64,000 nucleotides of DNA from DATBDM01 sp034664425 (lineage in GTDB: Bacteria > Actinomycetota > Thermoleophilia > Solirubrobacterales > Solirubrobacteraceae): the NCBI GenBank assembly GCA_034664425.1, contig JAXDHR010000075.1, positions 1 to 64,000 of the forward strand, written 5' to 3'. Below the pieces are notes generated by a model. It was not told where the DNA came from, made no database searches, and saw only the letters and a list, made by a program, of their open reading frames with translations. Positions 50,637 through 59,873 of this stretch are shown here, piece by piece (the stretch's first letter is position 1; each line of letters starts with the position of its first letter). The position numbers and the translations under genes are program-made.

Positions 50637-51893
50637 ATGGCGCGCGCCGGCCGGAGCTTCGCGGTCAGGCTGGCGCTCATCAGCGCGGCCGGACTCGCCC
50701 TGCGCGCGCTGTATCTGCTGACGATCGGCCGCCACGTCACCGGCATCGGCGACTGGTTCTTCTACCACTGGCAGGCCAACGACATTGCGGCCGGGCGCGG
50801 CTTCGACGAGCCGTTCAGGCTGCGCTTCGACCACGTCTCGCTGCCCTCGGCGGGGCATCCCCCGCTCTACCCCCTCGTCCTCTCCGCGATCTCCGCGCTC
50901 GGCGGGACCGGCACGCTGGCTCACCGGCTGCTGGGGCTGCCGCTCGGCGCCGCCACGATCGTCCTCGTCGGACTGCTCGGGCGCCGAGCGGGCGGCGAGC
51001 GCATCGGGCTGATCGCCGCCGGGCTGTGCGCCATCTACCCGATCATGGTCGCCGCCGACGGCGCGCTGATGAGCGAAACGCTCTACTCGCCGCTGATCGC
51101 GCTCGTCCTCCTCGGCGCGTGGCGCCTGCTCGAGCGCCCCGCGCCGTGGGTCGCAGCGGCGACGGGCAGCGCGATCGGCCTCGCCGCGCTGACGCGGTCC
51201 GAGGGCCTTCTGCTGCTGCCGCTGCTCGCCTGGCCGGCGGCCGTGCGCGGTGGCGGCCCACGGCGCGCGCGGATCGTCCGGCTGCTCCTCGCCAGCGCGG
51301 GTTGCGTCGTCGTGATCGCACCGTGGACGATCCGCAACCTCGACGCGTTCGGGCGCCTGGTGCCGATCTCCGACAACGACTCCACGGTGATCGCCGGCGC
51401 CAACTGCGGCCTCACCTACCACGGTGCCAACCTGGGCTCGTGGGACATCCGCTGCATCTCGCCGCGGCGGCTAGACAACGAGGCCGCGCAGGCGGCGGTC
51501 TGGCGCGCTGAGGGCCTGCGCTACGCGCGCGACCACGCCGCGCGGTTGCCGGTCGTGCTCATCGTGCGGCTCGCCCGCGTCTGGGACCTGTGGCAGCCGC
51601 GCCGCCAGGTGCTGCTCGACGAGGGGCGCCAGCTGCGGATGTCGCAGGCCGGCGTCGCCTTCTTCTACCTGTTCGCCGCGCTGGGAATGGCCGGCGCGCT
51701 CGCGCTTCGCCGCCGGGGGCGGCCGCTGCTCGTCCTGATGGCACCGGCACTCGCCGTCTGTGTCGCGGCGCTCGTCGGCTACGGCATCCCCCGGCTGCGC
51801 CACGGCTTCGAGATCCCGCTGCTCGTGCTCGCGGCCGCGGGCGCCGCCGCGATCTGGGACCGGCTTCATGCCCGCAGGGCGGCGCCGGCGTGA
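50637..51893 (+). CDS. GT39-like GT-C glycosyltransferase (copy 1)
   Basis: A 418-residue membrane glycosyltransferase using polyprenyl-phosphate sugars. First-loop acidic residues in GIGDWFFYHWQANDIAAGRG, the SAGHPPLYPLVLSAIS motif, ADGALMSETLYSPLIAL, RSEGLLLLPLLAWP, and the periplasmic VIAGANCGLTYHGANLGSWD. CATACT lies 13 bases before ATG 50637, so it is probably leaderless. GTGA-coupled to copy 2. Acceptor unknown (protein or glycan). Confidence 0.85.
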   Translation: MARAGRSFAVRLALISAAGLALRALYLLTIGRHVTGIGDWFFYHWQANDIAAGRGFDEPFRLRFDHVSLPSAGHPPLYPLVLSAISALGGTGTLAHRLLGLPLGAATIVLVGLLGRRAGGERIGLIAAGLCAIYPIMVAADGALMSETLYSPLIALVLLGAWRLLERPAPWVAAATGSAIGLAALTRSEGLLLLPLLAWPAAVRGGGPRRARIVRLLLASAGCVVVIAPWTIRNLDAFGRLVPISDNDSTVIAGANCGLTYHGANLGSWDIRCISPRRLDNEAAQAAVWRAEGLRYARDHAARLPVVLIVRLARVWDLWQPRRQVLLDEGRQLRMSQAGVAFFYLFAALGMAGALALRRRGRPLLVLMAPALAVCVAALVGYGIPRLRHGFEIPLLVLAAAGAAAIWDRLHARRAAPA

Positions 51894-53164
51894 GCCGCCG
51901 GTCCTTCTGGCTCGGGATCGCGGGGATCGCGGCCGTCGGGCTGGCGCTCCGGCTCGTCTACGCGCTGTTGATCGTCAAGGACGCGCCGCTGCTCGGCGAC
52001 GCGCTGGAGTTCCACCTTCAGGCCAACGCGCTCGCCGACGGGCATGGCTACATCCAGCCGTTTCTGTACCGGGCCACGGGCCAGCTGCGCCCGTCGGCCG
52101 ACAAGCCGCCGCTGTACCCGCTGCTCGAGGCGGGGGTGTCACTGCTCGGCGGGCGCTCGTGGGCGTGGCATCAGCTCGTCGGCGTCATCGCAGGAACGGG
52201 GACGATCGTTGCCTGCGGCGCCATCGGGCGCCGCGTGGCCGGGGCTGCCATCGGCGTGCTGGCGGCCGTGGTCGCCGCGCTCTACCCCGTGCTCATCGCC
52301 ACGGACGGATCGCTGCGCTCGGAGTCGGTGTACGCGCTGGCGATCGCGCTGTCGCTGCTCGCTGCGCTGCGCCTGCGCGAGCGTCCGAGCGCCGGCCGCG
52401 CCGCAGTCCTCGGCGTCGCGGTCGCCGCGGCCGCGCTCGTGCGCTCGGAGGCGCTGCTGCTGCTCGTCCTGCTCGCCCTGCCGCTCGCGGGCGTGCGCCG
52501 GACGCTCGTCGCCGGCGCGGCCTGCCTGCTCGTGCTCTCCCCCTGGCTCGCGCGCTGCTGGATCGCACTCGACCATCCCGTGCTCGTCTCGACCAACGTC
52601 GGCGGCCTGCTCGCGGGCGCCAACTGCGACTCGACCTACGCCGGGCCGCTGCTGGGCCAATGGGACTACGCGTGCCTGCCGAAGCCGCGCTACGCCAACG
52701 AGGCGCTGGAGTCGGCGCGACTGCGCGGCGTGGGCCTGCGCTACGCCCGCGACCACGCCGCGCGCCTGCCGGTCGTCGAGCTCGCGCGCCTCGGACGCTC
52801 CTTCGAGCTCTTCCGCCCGCGCCAGAACGCCGACATGGAGGCGTTCTACGAAGGGCGCGACCGGCGCGTGGCCCAGACGGGCACACTCACGTACTACGTG
52901 CTCGCGCTCCTCGCGATCGCCGGGGTGGTGACACTCCGGCGCCGGCACGGGCCGTGGTGGATCCTGGTCGCACCGGTCGTGCTCGTCGCGGTGACGACGG
53001 TCATCTCCTACGGCTTCACGCGCTTCCGCGTCGCCGCGGAGCCGGGGATGGTCGTGCTGGCGGCGGTCGGCGTCGGCGCGGGGTGGGCACGCCGTCAGCG
53101 GCGGACGGGCGGCGCGAGCTCGCGGGCGCGCGCCGTGGCCCGGGCGGCGAGCGGCGCGTCGTAG
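51890..53164 (+). CDS. GT39-like GT-C glycosyltransferase (copy 2)
   Basis: A 424-residue paralog of the previous gene: LGDALEFHLQANALADGHGY, SADKPPLYPLLEAGVSLLGG, TDGSLRSESVYALAIALS, RSEALLLLVLLALP and LLAGANCDSTYAGPLLGQWD align motif by motif. Like copy 1 it ends in RYARDHAARLPVV followed by C-terminal helices and a short tail. The last 70 bases overlap a convergent small gene. Tandem duplication is evident. Confidence 0.85.
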   Translation: MSRRSFWLGIAGIAAVGLALRLVYALLIVKDAPLLGDALEFHLQANALADGHGYIQPFLYRATGQLRPSADKPPLYPLLEAGVSLLGGRSWAWHQLVGVIAGTGTIVACGAIGRRVAGAAIGVLAAVVAALYPVLIATDGSLRSESVYALAIALSLLAALRLRERPSAGRAAVLGVAVAAAALVRSEALLLLVLLALPLAGVRRTLVAGAACLLVLSPWLARCWIALDHPVLVSTNVGGLLAGANCDSTYAGPLLGQWDYACLPKPRYANEALESARLRGVGLRYARDHAARLPVVELARLGRSFELFRPRQNADMEAFYEGRDRRVAQTGTLTYYVLALLAIAGVVTLRRRHGPWWILVAPVVLVAVTTVISYGFTRFRVAAEPGMVVLAAVGVGAGWARRQRRTGGASSRARAVARAASGAS

Positions 53165-53496
53165 CCGCGCGCGGCGCTCGCCAGCAACGCCCAGGCCTCG
53201 AGGTTCTGCGGCTCGGCGCGGGTCGCCGCCTGCAGCGTGCGCAGCGCGCCGCGACGGTCGCCCTCGCGGGCTTGGAGGACGGCCCGGTAGAGCTCGGGCC
53301 GCTGATCCGGGTTGAGCCGCTCGACGCGGGTGAGGAGCGTGTCGGCCCGCGCCCGCGCCGCCGCACTCGGCGCCGTGCCGGCAAAGGCGATCGAGCGCAC
53401 CTCGGTCTCGGCGTCGGCGCCGATCGCCTCGACGGCCAGCCAGGCGGCGAGGAGGAGCGCGACGAGTCCGAGCGCGATGCGGGCAGCGAGCGCCAC
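53095..53496 (-). CDS. membrane-anchored TPR-like protein
   Basis: A 133-residue protein: one N-terminal hydrophobic helix (ARIALGLVALLLAAWLAVEA) and a helical hairpin region (YRAVLQAREGDRRGALRTLQ, EPQNLEAWALLASAARGYDA) with tetratricopeptide spacing. Probably a scaffold outside the membrane. It lies 10 bases after the GT-C gene on the same strand and likely shares its transcript. The last 23 codons overlap GT39 copy 2. Confidence 0.65.
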   Translation of the reverse strand: MALAARIALGLVALLLAAWLAVEAIGADAETEVRSIAFAGTAPSAAARARADTLLTRVERLNPDQRPELYRAVLQAREGDRRGALRTLQAATRAEPQNLEAWALLASAARGYDAPLAARATARARELAPPVRR

Positions 53497-53506
53497 GGCG
53501 GGCAGC

Positions 53507-55057
53507 CTAGTGCCCGACGAGGATCTCGTAGGCGCCGAACCGGGCGCGCCGCGCATACGCGCCGGCCAGGTAGCGGTCGAGCGCGCGCGAGCCGCTGCTA
53601 CGCCCCCGCTCATTCGGCTCGGGCTTGGAGGACAGCGGGTCCAGCCAGCGGATCACCACGGGGCGCGTGCGCCGCAGGACGCGGACGATCTGCGCCTGCT
53701 CGGCCGGACGCGCCTGCAGGGACGCGTCGTCGCGCAGGACTGGCGGGCGGTCGACGAGCACGTAGAGCAGCGGATCGGTGAAGGCGACGCGGTCCGAGCG
53801 CCGCGGCGCGACGTAGACGGGCTGCCCGGACGGCACGAGACGATCGACCGTGGCCACGACGCGGGGGAGCGCCGCCGCCTCGCCCGGGGGCACCCCGATG
53901 CCCGGGACCCCGCGCAGGTGGACCGCCTGGAGGCGCGGCGGAAGGGCCAGCGCCGAGACGCGGTTGGCGACCCCCGCCAGGGCGATGAAGCCGAGTCCGA
54001 TCGCCAGCACGACGCGGAGCGCGCCGCCGGCGCGGGCGATCGCCAGCGCGGCGAGGACCGCCGCGCAGACGGCCAGCGGCTGGACGTGGAACTCGTCCGC
54101 GCGCGAGCGCTCATACAGCGCACCGAAGGCCCCGAGCACCGCGACCGCGGCCGGGACGAGCCGCGCGCCCCGGGGGCCGCGCCGCCACGCCAGCGTCGCA
54201 GCCGCCACGATCAGCAGCCCGAGTGCGACGAGCGGCAGCTCGTAGCCGATCAGGTCCTTGCCGTCCTGCAGGAAGGCCTGTGCGGACGAGAGCCGCAGCC
54301 GGCCGTCGTAGAGCACCGGGAGGGGCAGCCGCCACGCGCTGCCCTCGCGGAGGCTGATGCCGAACAGCTGCTCCCACAGCACGTGGGGGCCCGCGGCGAC
54401 GAGGAACGGCACGAACACGAGCAGCGCGCCGGCGATCGCGACGAGCGCCGCGTGCAGCGCGCGGCGGCCGTCCCGCGCCACGACGAGCCCGGCGGCGACG
54501 GCGGCGAGCGCCGCGAGGCCGAAGTCGGGCCGCCACGCGATCGCGAGGGCGACCAGCGCGCCCGTGAGCGTGATCCGCGGCCGGCCTGCCGCCAGCAGCG
54601 CCCCGAGCCCGAGCGCGAAGGCGACCGGAAACGGGTTGGCGACGGTCGGCTGCGCCATCGTCACGGCGACGGCCAGCCAGCTCGCCGCCGCCAAACCGGT
54701 CCCCGCCTGACGGCGCACGAGCGCGAAGGCGAGCACGCTGATCGTCGCGTCGGCCGCGGTGCGGACGATCCTCCACCACAGCACCGAGGGGCCGAAGAGA
54801 CGGTCGGCGAGCCACATCAGCAGCGGGTGGCCAGGCCCGTAGGGCCAGCCGAAGTCCGCGTACGGCCACTCTCCGCGAGCGATCCTATGGGCCGCCGAGA
54901 GCAGCAGGCCCTCGTCGAACGGGTCGAGGTAGCGCCGGATCGTGAAGCCGGAGATCAGCGCGGCGAGCCCGAACAGCACGACGAGCAGCGCGCCGTCGCG
55001 CGCTCGCTCACCGCGAACCGCGAGCGCGCCGCCGCGCGCCGCCAGCGCCCCGCTCAT
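53507..55057 (-). CDS. GT-C fold membrane glycosyltransferase-like protein
   Basis: A 516-residue protein with about 11-12 helices. The first extracytoplasmic loop carries acidic residues (YLDPFDEGLLLSAAHRIARG) and WPYADFGWPYGPGHPLLM, a layout seen in GT-C/GT39- and GT83-like enzymes; a soluble C-terminal part of about 120 residues follows (VATVDRLVPSGQPVYVAPRR). It is too divergent to assign a CAZy family. ATG 55057 overlaps the flippase stop (ATGA). Confidence 0.7.
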   Translation of the reverse strand: MSGALAARGGALAVRGERARDGALLVVLFGLAALISGFTIRRYLDPFDEGLLLSAAHRIARGEWPYADFGWPYGPGHPLLMWLADRLFGPSVLWWRIVRTAADATISVLAFALVRRQAGTGLAAASWLAVAVTMAQPTVANPFPVAFALGLGALLAAGRPRITLTGALVALAIAWRPDFGLAALAAVAAGLVVARDGRRALHAALVAIAGALLVFVPFLVAAGPHVLWEQLFGISLREGSAWRLPLPVLYDGRLRLSSAQAFLQDGKDLIGYELPLVALGLLIVAAATLAWRRGPRGARLVPAAVAVLGAFGALYERSRADEFHVQPLAVCAAVLAALAIARAGGALRVVLAIGLGFIALAGVANRVSALALPPRLQAVHLRGVPGIGVPPGEAAALPRVVATVDRLVPSGQPVYVAPRRSDRVAFTDPLLYVLVDRPPVLRDDASLQARPAEQAQIVRVLRRTRPVVIRWLDPLSSKPEPNERGRSSGSRALDRYLAGAYARRARFGAYEILVGH

Positions 55058-56547
55058 CCGGCCGCCGCCGCGGGCGCCGCGCCCGGCGACTCGCCGCCCA
55101 CGCGCAGGTAGCCGCGCAGCTCCGTGAGCAGCCCCCGCTCCATCCGTGCCGTCGCCGCCGCGAGCAGCGCCAGCCACAGCACCAGCTCGGCGAGCGCCTG
55201 GGCGAGCGTCCGGGCCTGGCCGTGGAGGGCGAGGCGCAGCACCAGCACGGGGACCGTCGCCACGGCGACCGGCACGACTGCGCGCGCGGCGACGGTCCAC
55301 AGCCGCGCAGCCGGCATCAGACGCCGCAGGTACACGCGCCGCACGGCCAGCACGCACAGCGTGCAGGCGATCCGCCCGGCCACGAAGCCCCAGGAGCCCC
55401 AGACGAGCTCCCCGGGCACCGCGAGGACGGCGAACGACCCGGCGAAGACCGCGCTCTCGACCGCCTGCGGCCACGACGAGCCGCGCGCGCGATAGAAGGA
55501 GAACCAGTTGTAGCCCAGCTGCTGAAGCCCGGCGGCGACGGCAAGGCCGCCGATCAGCACGATCGCGCCATGCCACTGGTCGCCGAGCACGAAGCCGACG
55601 AGATCGCCGGCGAACAGGGCGAGCCCCGCGCCGAACGGGAAGGCCCACATCAGGGTGAGCCGGTTCGCCTTCGCGAACAGCTCCTCCTGCACCGCGATGC
55701 GATCGCGCACGCGCACGATCGCCGGGTAGATCGTGGTGGCGAGGATCTGGTCGGCGCGGTCGGCGTAGCGGGTGAGCGTCGCGGCGACCGTGATCCAGCC
55801 CGCGGCGACGAGGCCGTCCGAGAGTCCGAACACCGCGAGCTGCGCCTGGGCGACGAGCAGGGCCGCCAGCGACGTCACGAGGATCGGCCACGAGAAGCGC
55901 AGGTAGCGGCGCGTCGCCTCGCGATCGAAGCGCAGCCGCAGCCGGTAGGGCGAGACCGCCCACGCGGCGACGACCGCGGCCGCGTTGCCGCAGAAGGGGC
56001 CGATCACCAGCGACCAGACGCCGACGCCGGCCAGCAGCAGCGGCACGGCGACGACGACCGTCCCGAGCGGCACGATCGCCTGCAGGATCCGCAGCCGCAG
56101 GTAGTCCATCGCCTTGAAGGCGGCCCACTGCGGCGCCTGCAGCGCGAAGGCGACCGGCAGGTAGGCGACGGCGAGCGTCAGCGCCAGCAGCCGGTCGTCG
56201 CCGTAGAGCACGGCGAGGATCGGCGCGGCGATCGCGATCACCAGCGAGCCGAGCAGCCCGATGCCGAGCTCGACGGTGAAGGCGCGCTGGAACTCGGCCT
56301 CCTCGTCCTCGGCGGCCTGCTGGACGAACGCCTCGTCGATCCCGACGCGGCGCAGCTGCACGACGGTCATCGCCGTCGTCGTCACGACGCCGTAGAGGCC
56401 GATCGCGCCCGGACCGAGCAGCGCCGTGGCGAGGAGCCCCTGCAGCAGCACGAGCCCCTCGGCACCCGACAGGAACGCCGCGTTGACCACGCCCCCGCGT
56501 GCGGTCGCGGCACGCAGGCCGCGGGCCGGGCTGCTGCTCGGACGCAT
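55054..56547 (-). CDS. polysaccharide flippase (Wzx/MATE-like)
   Basis: A 497-residue, about 12-14-helix export protein of the oligosaccharide flippase family (ATALLGPGAIGLYGVVTTTA; LPVAFALQAPQWAAFKAMDY; LQQLGYNWFSFYRARG). It moves lipid-linked glycans across the membrane. It is the second flippase of the locus, the first being fused to GT4. TAGCAT lies 14 bases before ATG 56547, facing a divergent GT4 gene. Confidence 0.83.
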   Translation of the reverse strand: MRPSSSPARGLRAATARGGVVNAAFLSGAEGLVLLQGLLATALLGPGAIGLYGVVTTTAMTVVQLRRVGIDEAFVQQAAEDEEAEFQRAFTVELGIGLLGSLVIAIAAPILAVLYGDDRLLALTLAVAYLPVAFALQAPQWAAFKAMDYLRLRILQAIVPLGTVVVAVPLLLAGVGVWSLVIGPFCGNAAAVVAAWAVSPYRLRLRFDREATRRYLRFSWPILVTSLAALLVAQAQLAVFGLSDGLVAAGWITVAATLTRYADRADQILATTIYPAIVRVRDRIAVQEELFAKANRLTLMWAFPFGAGLALFAGDLVGFVLGDQWHGAIVLIGGLAVAAGLQQLGYNWFSFYRARGSSWPQAVESAVFAGSFAVLAVPGELVWGSWGFVAGRIACTLCVLAVRRVYLRRLMPAARLWTVAARAVVPVAVATVPVLVLRLALHGQARTLAQALAELVLWLALLAAATARMERGLLTELRGYLRVGGESPGAAPAAAAG

Positions 56548-56568
56548 GGGCCGCGATGCTACTGCGGC

Positions 56569-57633
56569 ATGCCGCCCGCACCAGCCGTGTTCCTGTCCTA
56601 CTCCGGCGTGCTCGGCGGAGCCGAGCGGATCCTGCTCGACGGCGCCTCCCGGCTCGGGGCGCCCGCCGCCCTCGCGTGCCCGGAGGGACCGCTGGCGGCG
56701 GCGGCGCGCACCGCGGGGCTGCCCGTGCAGGTTCTGCCCGAGCGCACGTTGCAGCTGCGCTCCGGGCCTCGAGCGGCCGCGGCCCACGCCGCCGGGGTCG
56801 CCGGCCTCGCGGTGGACGTGACCAGGATCGGAGCCCGTCCCGCGGCGCTCGTCGCCTGGGGGGCGCGGGCGGTCCTGGCCTGCGCGCTCGTCCCGCGGGC
56901 GCGGCGGCCGCCGCTGCTCGCGGTCCACTGCGACCTGCTGCCCGCGGGCGCGCCCGGACGCGCGCTGCGCGCCGCCACCCGCCGGGCCGACGGCGTCGCC
57001 GCGCTGTCGCAGGCGATCGCCGCCGCGATCGACCCCCGCGCCGACGTCCTGCATCCCGGCGTCGACCTCCACGCCTGGACGCCGGGGTCGCCGCCGGACG
57101 GTCCCCCGTCAGCGCTCATGCTCGGCGCGCTGGTCGCCTGGAAGCGCGCCGACCTCGCGCTGGAGATCGCGGCGCGCGTGCCCGAGCTGCGGCTCGAGCT
57201 GGCGGGCGACGCAATGCCGGGCGACGACGGCGCGTTCCTGGCGGCGCTCCAGCGCCGCGCGGCGGCCGCCGACCTGCGCGACCGGGTCCGGCTCCTCGGC
57301 CGCGTCGAGGACCCGCGGCCGGCGCTCGCCCGCGCGCACCTGCTCCTGCACTGCGCGGACGCCGAGCCCTACGGCCTCGCCCTGGTCGAGGCGCTCGCCG
57401 CCGGCCGGCCCGTCGTCGCGCCCGCGTCCGGCGGGCCGCCGGAGATCGTCGCGGACGGTGCGGGCCGGCTGTTCGCGCCCGGCGACCCCACGGCCGGCGC
57501 CGCCGCGGTGCGCGCCGTGCTCGCCGATCCGGCCGCGCCGGCCGCGGCGCGGGCGCGGGCGGAAGCGCACTTCGACGTGCGGCGCTCGACAGCGCGGCTG
57601 CGCGCGGCGATCGCCGCGCTCACCAGCGCCTGA
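56569..57633 (+). CDS. GT4 family glycosyltransferase
   Basis: A 354-residue GT-B enzyme. VFLSYSGVLGGAERILLDGA (acceptor-side Gly loop), LHPGVDLHAWTP, LGALVAWKRADLALEIAARV and the donor motif EPYGLALVEALAAGRPVVAP (E-x7-E). ATG 56569 is 22 bases from the divergent flippase start; GATGCT 14 bases upstream may be its -10. Adds a sugar to the envelope glycan; donor unknown. Confidence 0.85.
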   Translation: MPPAPAVFLSYSGVLGGAERILLDGASRLGAPAALACPEGPLAAAARTAGLPVQVLPERTLQLRSGPRAAAAHAAGVAGLAVDVTRIGARPAALVAWGARAVLACALVPRARRPPLLAVHCDLLPAGAPGRALRAATRRADGVAALSQAIAAAIDPRADVLHPGVDLHAWTPGSPPDGPPSALMLGALVAWKRADLALEIAARVPELRLELAGDAMPGDDGAFLAALQRRAAAADLRDRVRLLGRVEDPRPALARAHLLLHCADAEPYGLALVEALAAGRPVVAPASGGPPEIVADGAGRLFAPGDPTAGAAAVRAVLADPAAPAAARARAEAHFDVRRSTARLRAAIAALTSA

Positions 57634-58492
57634 GCAGCGCCCGCGCCGTCCCGTCCGCGAAGCCCGCCGCCTTCGCCGCCGCCAGGCGCGCGTGCAGCCG
57701 CGAGGGGCGCCGCAGCGCGTCGGCGAGCGCGTCCGCGACGTCGACCAGCCCGATCGACAGCAGCCGCGCGCCGTCGACTGCCGCGCCGGTGCGCAGGGTC
57801 TTGACCGCGAAGCCGCACCAGGCCGCGAGGTAGCCGCGGTGCAGCGCCGGCAGCTCGTCCGCACGGCGCCACTGGTCGTGCACCGCGCGCGGGCGTGGCG
57901 TGACCCAGGCCGCGCCGCCGGACCGCAGCACGCGGTAGTTGAAGTCCATGTCGTCGGCGGCCGGGAAGTCGGGTGCGCCCGGCCCGAGCCGCTCGTCCCA
58001 GCCGCCGAGCCGCTCGGCGACGTCGCGCCGGACGACGCAGCAGACACCGAAGCCGAGCCGCGCGGGATGCGTCCGCCGGCCGCGGCGCAGCGCCGCCCGC
58101 GCGACGGGGAACGTCGTCACCTCGAGGTAGTCGCCGCCCGGCAGCGGGCCGGCGTCGACGCGCGGGCAGATCATCGCGACGTCCGGATGGGCGGCGATCT
58201 CCTCGCGCAGCGCCGCGCCCCAGCCCGGCTGCGGGCGGCAGTCGTCGTCCACGAACGCCAGCCACGCCGCGGGCGTGCGCGCCAGCGCGAGGTTGCGCGC
58301 CCGCGAGAGCCCGCGCCCGCCGTCGCGGATCACCGTCACGCCGTCCTGTGCCGCGAGCGGCTCCGCGCTCTGATCGACGACGACGAGCTCGTCGATCGCG
58401 GCGCGCTCGCACTGCAGGGCGTCGAGCGTGTGGGCGAGCTGCCGCGGGCGGTCGCGCGTGCAGACGATCACCGCGAGCGTCGGGGCATCCAT
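57620..58492 (-). CDS. GT2 family glycosyltransferase
   Basis: A 290-residue GT-A enzyme. VIVCTRDRPRQLAHTLDAL, ELVVVDQSAEPLA, RARNLALARTPAAWLAFVDD with D-D-D-C (metal/donor site), and AADDMDFNYRVLRSGG followed by the acceptor loop. TACCAT lies 14 bases before ATG 58492 (leaderless). Convergent overlap of 14 bases with the GT4 gene. Confidence 0.87.
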   Translation of the reverse strand: MDAPTLAVIVCTRDRPRQLAHTLDALQCERAAIDELVVVDQSAEPLAAQDGVTVIRDGGRGLSRARNLALARTPAAWLAFVDDDCRPQPGWGAALREEIAAHPDVAMICPRVDAGPLPGGDYLEVTTFPVARAALRRGRRTHPARLGFGVCCVVRRDVAERLGGWDERLGPGAPDFPAADDMDFNYRVLRSGGAAWVTPRPRAVHDQWRRADELPALHRGYLAAWCGFAVKTLRTGAAVDGARLLSIGLVDVADALADALRRPSRLHARLAAAKAAGFADGTARALLRRW

Positions 58493-58563
58493 CGCGGCGG
58501 ATGGTACGGGCAGCCGTACCGGACCGGACCGGACGCCCGTAGCCCGCCGATCGGCGCGCAGGC

Positions 58564-58569
58564 TAGGGT
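58564..58569 (+). promoter_or_regulatory. -10 box of the histidine kinase operon
   Basis: TAGGGT, 14 bases before GTG 58578, no ribosome binding site between. Predicted leaderless. Confidence 0.45.
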
Positions 58570-58577
58570 CAGGCGGC

Positions 58578-59873
58578 GTGACCGCCACGACCGTGGTGCC
58601 CGAGGCCGACGGCGGCCGGCCCCTGAGCCTGCGGCGCGTGTTCGGCGTCCCGTTCCGGGCCGCGACGTGGCGCCACGTCGTCTACGAGCTGCTCGCGCTC
58701 CCGCTCGGCATCGCCTACTTCACGATCCTCGTCACCGGCGTCTCCGTCGGCGCCGGGCTCGCGGTGGTGATCGTCGGCCTCGGCATCCTCGCCCTGACCG
58801 TCGTCGCCTGGCGGATCATGGCCGGCGTCGAGCGCGGGCTGGCGCGCCGTCTGCTGCACGTGACGATCCCGCCGCCCGCGCACATGGCGCCCGGACTGAG
58901 CCCGTGGACGCGCGTCAAGTCTGTGCTGCGCGACCCGGTGACGTGGAAGAGCCTCGTCTTCGTCGTGGTCAAGTTCCCGCTCGGCGTGATCTCGTTCTCG
59001 CTGTTCGCCGCGCTCTGGTTCGTGGGCTGCGTCCTGGCGTTCGCGCCGGGGATCGTCGCCCTCACCCCGGTCACGTTCTTCGGATGGATCATGCAGACGC
59101 CCGCGGAGGCGATCCCGATCGCCCCGGCGGGGGTGGCGATCCTGCTCGCGACGCTGCACATCGCCAACGGGATGGCCTGGCTGTGGGGGCTGTTCGCCCG
59201 CGAGATGCTCGGGCCGAGCACCGTCCAGCTGCGCGAGCGTGTGGATGATCTGCGCTACTCGCGCGCCCGCATCATCGAGGCCGCCGACGCCGAGCGGCGG
59301 CGGCTCGAGCGCGACCTGCACGACGGCGCGCAGCAGCGGCTCGTCGCGCTCACGCTGACGCTCGGGCTCGCCGAGAGCCGGCTCAAGAAGGCCGACGCGG
59401 AGGCGGCGGCGCCGCTCGTCGCCCAGGCGCGCGAGGAGGCGATGCTCGCCGTCCAGGAGCTGCGCGAGCTGGCGCGCGGCATCCACCCCGCCGTGCTCAG
59501 CGACCGCGGGCTCGCCGCTGCGCTCGAGGCGCTCGCCGGCCGCGCGCCGATCCCCGTGACCGTCTCCGGCGTGCCCGAGGACCGGCTGCCGCCGCCGGTC
59601 GAGGCCGCCGCCTACTTCGTCGTCGCCGAGTCGCTGACCAACGTCGCCCAATACGCGCAGGCGAGCGCCGCTCGGGTGACGCTCGACAGCGCGCCGCAGA
59701 TCGTCCGCGTCGCGATCGCCGACGACGGCGTGGGAGGCGCCGACCCGTCGGCGGGCTCCGGCATCCGCGGCCTGCGCGACCGGGTCGAGGCACTCGACGG
59801 CCGCCTCGAGGTCAGCTCGCCCCCGGGCGGCGGCACGACGGTCACCGCCGAGCTGCCGGTGCACGGGCGATGA
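58578..59873 (+). CDS. sensor histidine kinase, HisKA_3 (NarL/DesK) type
   Basis: A 431-residue kinase. Four hydrophobic helices in a sensor region (about 25-215), then the HisKA_3 phosphoacceptor ERRRLERDLHDGAQQRLVAL (His in D-L-H-D-G), N-box VVAESLTNVAQYAQASAARV, G1 VAIADDGVGGADPSAGSGI and G2 SSPPGGGTTV. The pattern is that of kinases paired with LuxR-type regulators, yet no response regulator is adjacent. ATGA-coupled to a lipoprotein with a GIN domain, perhaps a sensory or stress partner. Confidence 0.92.
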   Translation: MTATTVVPEADGGRPLSLRRVFGVPFRAATWRHVVYELLALPLGIAYFTILVTGVSVGAGLAVVIVGLGILALTVVAWRIMAGVERGLARRLLHVTIPPPAHMAPGLSPWTRVKSVLRDPVTWKSLVFVVVKFPLGVISFSLFAALWFVGCVLAFAPGIVALTPVTFFGWIMQTPAEAIPIAPAGVAILLATLHIANGMAWLWGLFAREMLGPSTVQLRERVDDLRYSRARIIEAADAERRRLERDLHDGAQQRLVALTLTLGLAESRLKKADAEAAAPLVAQAREEAMLAVQELRELARGIHPAVLSDRGLAAALEALAGRAPIPVTVSGVPEDRLPPPVEAAAYFVVAESLTNVAQYAQASAARVTLDSAPQIVRVAIADDGVGGADPSAGSGIRGLRDRVEALDGRLEVSSPPGGGTTVTAELPVHGR

